Source of the DNA: Turritopsis dohrnii
Taxonomy: Eukaryota; Cnidaria; Hydrozoa; Anthoathecata; Oceaniidae
Direction of reading: 5' to 3'
DNA: 64,000 bases
Assembly (NCBI GenBank): GCA_027922465.2
Contig: BQMF02000487.1
Coordinates: 186,001-250,000 of the forward strand
Position 1 is the first letter of the stretch, and each line of letters begins with the position of its first letter. Below the pieces are notes generated by a model. It saw only the letters and a program-made list of their open reading frames with translations, had not been told where the DNA came from and made no database searches. The translations under genes were made by a program, and so were the position numbers. This document shows positions 56,947 through 64,000 of the stretch, in pieces.

Positions 56947-57863
56947 ATGGCTTGTTATCCAGACGTTTGGGCGCCGATAATATTGTCAATGGTTACCGCC
57001 TCAGCATCGGGCGTAGTAGGCTTAGTGACTATCGTAGGGAACGCCTTCATCGTTATGGCTGTCATTATTGATCTGTTGAAGAAGCTACATACACCGTTTA
57101 ATTAATTCTTGGTGAATCTAGCAATAAGCGACCTCATTGTCGGAGCAATAACCATGCCCATTTCACTGTATGTTCATTATGAAGAAACGAAAGGTTCACT
57201 GGATTCGTTTCTTGTGCAGTTATTACACCTGTCTTACTTCATATCACCGTAAGCTAGTTTACTCAGTCTCATTGCACTCTCAGTGGATCGCTACGTTGCT
57301 ATCACTTGGGCAATCAAGCATCTATAGTAATTTGGGTGCTATCGTTATCCGTACCGTTTATCTATCCGAAATGGGGATTTCTGAATTACTTGATGTCTTA
57401 CGCCAACTCAGCTATTATAGTTGGCCTTGTCGTCATAGTAACTATCTATATTTGCGTTTATCGATTTTTACGTCATCAAACAAAAGAAATGAAAAAGCAT
57501 CTAATTGGTACGCTTTCACTCGAAGACGAGTATAATCTAAAGCGAGTTCAACTCGAAAAGAAAGTAACTCGGACGTTTTTGGTCATCCTTCTTGTGTATG
57601 TATGCACGTACGTCCCTGCGATTTTGATCACATATATTCAGCATTTTTGCGTATCGTGCGACTGTACAACGAGACACGTATTGAGGAATGTCACATTTTT
57701 GCTCATATCTGGAAACAGCTGTACAAACCCTGTTATTTGCGCCATCAGAATTAAGCATATCCACAAATCAATTAGCACCATATTTACGAAACTACGCCCC
57801 GAAAGAAATGTCAGTGATGACCAGAGATCAACAAAAGACATTAAGAAATTGAATATCATATAG
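56947..57863 (+). pseudogene. Rhodopsin-class (class A) GPCR pseudogene
   Basis: From ATG 56947 the frame gives TM1 with its GN motif (LVTIVGNAFIVMAVII), TM2 (FLVNLAISDLIVGAITMPIS) and TM3 ending in SLIALSVDRYVAI, the DRY box. It is broken by TAA at 57106 (before TM2) and TAA at 57250 (in TM3). The frame then shifts near 57305-57330 with loss of part of intracellular loop 2. From there 57306-57863 is open: TM4 (IVIWVLSLSVPFIY), TM5, a basic third loop (YNLKRVQLEKKVTRTF), TM6 (FLVILLVYVCTYVPA) and TM7 with SCTNPVICAI, the NPxxY region. Intronless and amine/opsin-like in general shape, like many cnidarian orphan GPCRs. Ligand not predictable. Two stops and a frameshift argue strongly for a dead copy. 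Confidence 0.85.
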
Positions 57864-58526
57864 ATGTTATCCTACTTCTCAGTCAATTCATGGAGATGTC
57901 ATTCCTTCTTCCTTATCTAAAAATCCTGATAATGGCAATGTATCAAGGACGAAAAACTGCGACTTTCCTTTTAGTTTACAAAATTTGTGGCCCTTAAAAT
58001 CCTTGTACCCTAAGAGAGATTCATAACAAAGTTGTTTGGTCCATTGAAAGTTCCAGTTAAAGAAACGTTTTCGATGAGTATGTGTACTGTTTTATTTGGA
58101 TTGTACAAAAAATATAGTTTGCATGTCACTTACTTATAAAGGTTCTTATTGCATTCTCCTACATCTATTGTTATTGAAACTTCACCAAAAATTGGTCATA
58201 AAATTCGTAAGACAAATTGTTAGTATCTCTTTTACATGGAAGTCTCTATGGACTGCTGGGTTTATTTATGACAATTTTATTAAAGTAGCTAAATTGTATT
58301 TTTTTTCGACTTCCATACAATAAAATATGGTTCTTTCATCTACAAATTAAAGGATAAAAACACCGTTTTTATAAAATGAAAAAGGAAAACAATAGATTAA
58401 TTTATTTACAAAGTTCATGTCCAAAACGAAGTGACGTAGGTAGGTATTTTCAATGGCTACTTATTAAAGGTTCTCTGGTGTAGCATCTTGAATTCCATCG
58501 AGTTCAGAATATGGCAGCGGTGGTGA
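57864..58526. other. Intergenic stretch
   Basis: No gene-like frame. Sits between the 3' ends of the GPCR copy (plus) and the PPxY-tail gene (minus). Confidence 0.5.
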
Positions 58527-58743
58527 TTACGAGTCCACATAAGATGGCGGTGGTGATGGCGGGCCCACATAAGATGGCGGTGGTGATGGCGGGCCCACAT
58601 AAGATGGCAGTTGTTGTAGAAGATCAGGATTTACTATGAATGATACAGTCGTTGTCGTTTGAGAATGACCAAAAGCATCGTTGACTGTTTGGCCAATGAC
58701 GTCATCGTGAATAAAACTTGAGTATCGTAACGATCTTTTTTTT
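58527..58743 (-). CDS. Last exon: cytoplasmic tail with PPxY repeats
   Basis: Acceptor gactgttttag before AAAAAAAGA. Encodes KKRSLRYSSFIHDDVIGQTV, a middle part, then three PPSY-type units (PSYVGPPSPP repeated, ending SYVDS) and a stop at 58527. The DNA has a 30-bp tandem repeat (58540-58600). PPxY motifs bind WW domains, for example of NEDD4-type ubiquitin ligases (family knowledge). The basic start fits the stop-transfer side of the membrane segment encoded by the preceding exon; splice phase 2 agrees. Confidence 0.6.
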
Positions 58744-58848
58744 CTAAAACAGTCGTAAACAAAAACAAGCTCATTGAATAGCTTAACTTTAAATTTTTTT
58801 CCCCGAATTTTTATATGTAAACAAATTGCAGGTACTATTCGGAAAAGA

Positions 58849-58943
58849 ATCAAAAGTCACTGCGACAAAGAGCAATGTTATTGAAATAGTGTGTATACTT
58901 CTATAGAATTGCATTTCAGTTTTTCAACCAATTTTCCCGTTGG
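58849..58943. mobile_element. MITE family M1, copy 7
   Basis: aaaagtcactgcgacaaaga at the left; cagtttttcaaccaatttt, cccgttgg at the right. In the intron between membrane and tail exons. Confidence 0.8.
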
Positions 58944-59019
58944 AAAGTTACAAATGTTTTAATAATATGAAACGGGCGTGTAACATTATTTTCGGATCGC
59001 TAAATTGAATTGCGCAGGG

Positions 59020-59095
59020 TACCTCCCACAGTTTATAACAAATAAACGAATAAATAAATCAATCAACAAAACTGATAGAACAAAAGGTTAACTTT
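59020..59095 (-). pseudogene. Decayed duplicate of the transmembrane exon end
   Basis: ggtacctcccacagtttata, then acaaataaacg...aaaactgatagaac resembles 59312-59372, the 3' end of the membrane exon and its donor. The donor GT is lost. The preceding M1 MITE is duplicated as well (58849 and 59199), so the unit seems to be a tandem duplication of MITE plus exon. Confidence 0.5.
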
Positions 59096-59198
59096 GCATG
59101 TTTTTATTTTCCAAATTTTTATTTTTAATATGTGTGAATGTATTGTATATAAAAATTCGGAAGAAGTACTGAATATCAACAGGTCTGCTTAGTAGGTT

Positions 59199-59310
59199 AC
59201 CCAATGAGAAAAATCATCAAATAGTCACTTCGATAAAGAGCATTTTTATTGAAATAGCGTGTATATTTCTGTAGAAATGCACCCCTTCGCAGTGATTTTT
59301 TAATGAATAG
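59199..59310. mobile_element. MITE family M1, copy 8
   Basis: acccaatgagaaaaatcatc at the left; ccttcgcagtgattttttaa at the right. It lies directly beside the donor site of the membrane exon (59321). Confidence 0.85.
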
Positions 59311-59320
59311 GGGTACCTAC

Positions 59321-59488
59321 CGTAGTTTATAATAAACAAACAAAGCTGACAGAATGAAAGCTGCTAATATTCCAACACTGATGATGGAGATTCGTATTAG
59401 TCGTGTGTTTCTAGTTCTATTCGTTTCATTACAGTTTGATGCATCATTTGGTTTGCTCAGGGATGTGTGAGAGATGGATAGTGAACGG
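59321..59488 (-). CDS. Exon encoding a transmembrane segment (partial gene)
   Basis: Minus-strand reading gives SHTSLSKPNDASNCNETNRT, with two possible N-glycosylation sites, then a hydrophobic span RISIISVGILAAFILSALFV, then YYKLR and donor gtaggt in phase 2. Joined to the 58743 exon it makes a single-pass type I layout. An in-frame stop at 59491-59493 means the acceptor must be downstream of it, for example ttgaag at about 59488. No ectodomain exons were found upstream, so the gene is incomplete or a fragment. Confidence 0.5.
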
Positions 59489-59499
59489 CTTCAATATCT

Positions 59500-60049
59500 A
59501 AAAAATCTATTGTTGTTTCTTTTGTGTCGGCAACCTTTGATGTTCTAACTGTGTTATAAGCGGGAAGTTCAAAATGGCGAATGATAAATCGTATGTAGCA
59601 GGGGAACTGAAAATTATTTGCTGATTTTCACTGTAATTTAAAAACTCTGAGAGGTGCCGAGCAAGGAAAAACACTCCTGAATTATTATAGAGTTAAATGT
59701 GCCTGGACTTGTCGATGTGCCAAAGAAAAAAAACTATAAACACGTGGGTAGAAGTTCTTAGAACGAAACTTCACGTTGTTAAAAAGTGAGTGTTTCAGGA
59801 CTCAATTCCTGCTATAGATAAAGTCTGGAAGTGTTGTAAATAAGTGTAGTGGTATCTTTGATGACCATAGATTGCATTTAAGTTGATTATTAGTAGCGGC
59901 ACTTTGTATTTTCAAGCGGCACTTGGATAGAAGTTACTGCAGTAAACAGACTGAATTTGTTATTATGTAATTATTCCTTTTATATCTGATGGAATAACTG
60001 TCTTTTCAGTTCAAATTTTCATCCAATAAGTTATTGGCAATATTTATAG
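59500..60049. other. Gene-free stretch
   Basis: No coding frame recognised; it separates two divergent exon groups. 60030-60049 is a pyrimidine-poor acceptor region ending ttatag. Confidence 0.5.
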
Positions 60050-60657
60050 GGATATAAACTCCGTATGTCGTGTATGTGGCAACAAAATAAAGATTTATGT
60101 CAAGTATAAGAATCCGAAAGAAGTAATGGATTGTAAAGATGAAATACTGAAGTTATTTGGGCATAATTTAACTGAGGATATTCCAACAGTTCATCCACAG
60201 TTTATCTGTGAAGTTTGCAAACGTAAACTGGAACGATGTAAGAAATCAAGTGGAAATTATAAGTTGCGTGAGGGTGAATTGTCAAGATTTGATGGTGAAC
60301 CAAAAGTGTCAACAATAAAATGTCCAGGATTTGGAGTTTTGTTTGAAGATAAAAAGACAACAGACATTACATGTAAAACACAGCACAAGCCACAAATGAC
60401 TGTGAGGGAAATTGCTGAAAATCATGGATTTTTATATATACCTAGGGCTGCTATGGGGCACCAATGTTTTTCTCATATAGTATTTGAGAATACCATTCCT
60501 GTTCTAAACTTGTCAGTGCTCGTGAATATGGAAACTGGTGAATGGAGGTTATTTTTGTATGATGTCCAGATGCCAACAGATCATTTACCAGACTTGTGTG
60601 TGTCAAACACAGCAGACTTGATATTTAATTATTTGAACCAACGAAAATTATGCCCAG
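60050..60657 (+). CDS. Exon with CxxC...CxxC finger (ZAD-like), unknown protein
   Basis: Acceptor tatttatag. The frame is open from 60050: SVCRVCGNKIKIYVKYKN, then FICEVCKRKLERCKKS. Two CxxC pairs about 44 residues apart fit a treble-clef or ZAD-like zinc-binding unit often seen at the N-terminus of DNA-binding or transposon-derived proteins. The rest (KCPGFGVLFEDKKT, then MGHQCFSHIVFENTIPVLN, DVQMPTDHLPDLCVSNTADL) is not assigned. Donor ccag/gtatat in phase 1 joins the next exon. The true start lies in an upstream exon not identified; ATG 60126 lies inside the finger and is unlikely to be the start. Confidence 0.6.
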
Positions 60658-60931
60658 GTATATGATTATCTGTTTATATCTATAACTTGTCCCACCTAAT
60701 TCTAAACACTGTTGGTACAAAAAAAGCAAGAAAAAATATTTTTCGATACTTTATTAATTATTAAGACAGGTTTAGTATAGTTTGGGGAGAGATCTCTTCC
60801 AATATGCAGACTGAGTGTTGTTCTTTTTTCAAGTAGCCAGATTTTTAGTAACTTCTACTTCTCTTACTTTTATATCTAGTTACTTGTTACTTACTAGTTA
60901 CTTAATGATTTCTGTTTTCTCTCATATTTAG

Positions 60932-61149
60932 GTAATGTTGGATTTGTTAATTTATGTCAGAAGAAATTGAAAATGGGATGTCAGACAGATTTTAAAGACA
61001 AAGAAGGCAATGTAAAAGCTAGGATTGAAACTGGAAAGCTTGTGGATAGTCAAGAGCTGCAAACTGTTCGTACTGTTGATTGTGAAAAATTGATACTTAC
61101 TGATCAAATGCAGTGCGAAAAATGTCACCAGGGATATGTTAAAGCGTAG
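60932..61149 (+). CDS. Second exon of the CxxC-finger gene, ending in a stop (possibly premature)
   Basis: Acceptor ctcatatttag; phase 1 continues the previous exon as GNVGFVNLCQKKLKMGCQTD and so on to MQCEKCHQGYVKA and TAG at 61147. Another CxxC pair (CEKC) sits 10 residues before the stop. After the stop the same frame continues LDAER and stops again, which looks like decay of a longer coding region. No polyadenylation signal was seen nearby. Confidence 0.55.
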
Positions 61150-63971
61150 CTGGATGCAGAGCGATAGATTTTGCTATGTTCTATGTGTGTTGTCAGGAAT
61201 TTCAGGAATGTATGTGATTGTTTTTTTTCGCCAATTAAATTGCTTGAAAGCGTATTTTCAACCAATGAAAAGACGTGAAATAAATCGTGCAAACTTCTGT
61301 TTGACTTGTATTTTATCCTAGCTATACGCGGAATAGTGTTCAAAGCGACAAGATTTTGATTTGGGATTTTGATCAAGAGGAAAAAGTGTAAAAGTGAACT
61401 GGGTAATATGCTCAGCATCTTAAAAATTACCCAAACGTTAGCTTAAATATATTTAGAACGCCTGCTTTGAAAAAAACATGTTTTATTTTGAGGGAAATAG
61501 CTTGGTATAACCACAAATATACTAAATTGACCTCTGCAGATAACATACAAGTTATGTGACCTTCAAATAAAGATGTATTAATTTTAGCAACACAATTCAA
61601 AAAAATTTTAAAACTCAAGATAGCTTGTTAGACCATGTTAGAGATAGATAATTTATTTGGTAAAGAAGGTCATTGAAAAATACAGTACAATACTGATGTG
61701 GACCTACTGCATGTATATATAAATATAAACATAACACTTGACAAAGATTTTTAATAAATCGAAATATTGTGAAAATTTCTTGTTTTTTTTTGTCTTATAT
61801 ATAAATATAAAGGTACTTATAAAAGGATGAAAGAAGAAAACTATTTTTCGTTGAACTTTAAGTTTCTTCCTTCACGGATTCATCAGCTAACTGAACTGGT
61901 TTTAAAATAAAATAAAATTGCTCCTGACTGTCGAGCACTTTCAGAGAAGAGAAATGTATAATATATATAATATATATAATGAACTAAAATTCCTTTTGGC
62001 CGATTTGGCGGATTGCTTCAAAAACCGCCAAAATCCGCCAAAATTTCTTCCCTTAAGGTAGTAGGAGTTTACATACTTAGGGAATGCAAATATATATAAA
62101 AACATGGGGAAAAACAAAAAACAAAAAAAACCCCTGAAAATCTAAAAAGCTGAAAAAATGACCAAGAACAGAAGGATTAAGAATTTAGAACCTAGATTAG
62201 CATTCCTTAGAAGACAAAAAGAACAAAGAACCAAGGGTTTAGAGTAAATGATGTGTAGTTCTCAAAGGGAAAAATTGAATATAATAATAAAAAAGTTTCT
62301 GAATTTTTTTATCTTCTTCCATGCAGCATGCTCAAAATATATTATATATATAAAATAAATTAATTAATTAGATAACTTAAATAAAATATATAGACAATGT
62401 ATATGTAAAATACAATGAAATAATACTGAACAGTACGATATACAAGAAGACATACTACATTTCAGAGAATATAACCACATTTTTTTAGGCACAGCAAAAA
62501 TGGGTTATTTTTGTTATTTTTTTACATGAGAATATATTTTCTGCAATGTGCAGGCAATTTGTATCAACACAAAAGTATATATTCACCCATAACTGAAAAA
62601 TAAAACATCCAAAATCAGCATTTTTGTCTCTTTGATAACACTTTTTCAGCAATAATATTGAGGTCTATTCTCTCTCTTATACGTCATCTTGTATTTTCAT
62701 GCATTGCCAGTTATCATATCTGACTTGACAACAATTAACTTTCTTTTATTGAACATATCGTTCTAAGCTGGGATTATCAACACAGCCACTGTGCACTATT
62801 TGCTTGCAAAAGATTCAGTTTATTGGACAAACAGTCTTCAATTCCATCCAAGTAAAATAACAATGGCTCAAGCTTGATGATTGAAGGAATGCAATAAAAT
62901 GCAGATATATAAACCTCAATAAAAGGGGTAGCTACATATCTAGCCTACCATTCTGCACTTAAATTATTAGAGGATTCAAATCAAAGAATAATTACAATAT
63001 CAAGTCAGGAATTTTTATCATTGATTTATATAAGCAGGAACATTAATCACCAGTAATTCTAATACTTTCAAAACTCTGCTAAATCTGTTTTTGTCCCTGA
63101 CACAGTCATTGTCTCCTCTTGCCACTCATTTAAGTATTTTAGAAAGACATTATTGTTTGTATTTTTTTAAAATATTTTCATGCACAATCTAAAAACAAAA
63201 ATATGACTGCATATTTCATATAGATAAAAGCTTACTACTTCATGTCTACATACATCTTAACACATCTACATCTGAAAATGCAAAATCATTATGAAAATAG
63301 ACAAACATATAATAGACAAACATAAGGAAAACTGAAGCAGCCAGTGACGCAACACACTCAGCCATAATCACAGTGAAACGAAGCGATTTCTTGCACATAG
63401 TAGATATTCATACCGAGTTTTCGTTTGTTTTGAAATAGAAAATTTCTGCCATTTCATTACAGGTGTCCTTGCAGTTCAGAATAATATCACATGACATACA
63501 AGAATTTACTGAAAGTCACGTGATTAAAGTGACGGAAAAAGATATAGACGAAAAGAAAATGGCGTAGATATATGCCCCAGAAAAATGAAAGTCGTGGGAG
63601 ATCGTGGTCTTCCCTGATTCTATTTTCACAAGATTTGATAAATTTAATGCTTTATCTTGCCTTGACAATTAGCAGGATATCAGGGAATTCCTTCTTCCAT
63701 CGATATAACACCAACAGATTTCGCTCTGTGCGAGGCTATAAATGGCTGTTTATCATCTTTATAAGGCAGGATACAATTTAAATCATGTTTAAAAGTCTAA
63801 AAGCTTCTTTGACAAAAGTCTATCTGAACTGAGATTGTACAGAAAACGTATAGATGAAGTAAAAAGTGGCTTTTTGTGACTTATCATTTTGATCGCTTCA
63901 TGCCGCTTGGCCGCCATTTTTGACAACACACATAGGACCGTCTTTGTTTCCTTAAAACAAAAGAAATTCAA
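61150..63971. other. Gene-free terminal stretch
   Basis: ORFs of at most 97 codons with no domain. It contains ATATAT runs (61955-61980, 62335-62355) and, at about 61990-62062, a sequence like the right end of the 2041-2503 element (ccgccaaaatttcttccctt, aaggta). Nothing else supported. Confidence 0.5.
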
Positions 63972-64000
63972 TGAACATTTTTGTTTGTCGAATCTCGCTC

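Noticed and set aside
57106..57252. TAA codons in the GPCR as reassigned or edited codons
   Set aside because: Other genes here use TAA/TAG/TGA as stops, and a separate frameshift shows that the copy is broken.
1..63971. LINE or LTR reverse transcriptase
   Set aside because: No YxDD-type or other RT motif was noticed in the open frames; absence by eye is not proof.

Overview
The window looks like nuclear DNA of a metazoan, most likely a cnidarian, possibly an anthozoan. It is AT-rich, genes are sparse and split by canonical GT/AG introns, and intergenic DNA and introns are full of small inverted-repeat elements. The recognisable gene families fit that picture: a secreted PAN/EGF/LamG/fibrinogen-like protein, a rhodopsin-class GPCR copy, a THAP finger, OTU-like proteins and a DIRS-type tyrosine recombinase. 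The assignment rests on family recognition only, with no database search.

Layout. 0-0.6 kb: the C-terminal part of a tyrosine recombinase, cut by the window edge. 0.6-13 kb: no convincing host gene, but a long TTC microsatellite, a two-part module whose second half is flipped between its two copies, and several palindromic elements. 11.9-13 kb and 22.5-23.1 kb hold two copies of one dispersed element. 13.5-15.6 kb is a mosaic element containing an OTU-like ORF. 15.5-22 kb is a diverged segmental repeat. 23.4-27.4 kb has a TIR element, a 20-bp tandem repeat and an element built from GACGTC motifs. 28.5-29.1 kb is a decayed minus-strand gene copy. 30.2-31.9 kb is a foldback element made of AACGTT motifs with a smaller MITE nested in it.

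33.86-35.09 kb holds an uninterrupted 411-codon gene of a family I cannot name; it recalls uncharacterised bacterial proteins. 38.4-42.1 kb is a TIR-bounded composite carrying a frameshifted THAP gene, a minus-strand fragment of a mobile-element protein and a broken OTU-like gene.

43.0-53.2 kb contains the best gene in the window. It is a nine-exon minus-strand gene (signal peptide, PAN, EGF, LamG-like, fibrinogen-like start, unassigned C-terminus) whose splice phases agree at every junction. Its introns hold a tRNA-derived SINE, another SINE with clear target-site duplications, and members of two MITE families. 56.9-57.9 kb is a broken GPCR copy. 58.5-59.5 kb holds the last exons of a membrane protein with a PPxY-rich tail. 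60.05-61.15 kb has two exons of a protein with a CxxC/CxxC finger. The last 2.8 kb shows no gene.

The most distinctive theme is structural. Six or seven unrelated foldback elements have terminal inverted repeats that are themselves arrays of a short motif, with a different motif in each element.
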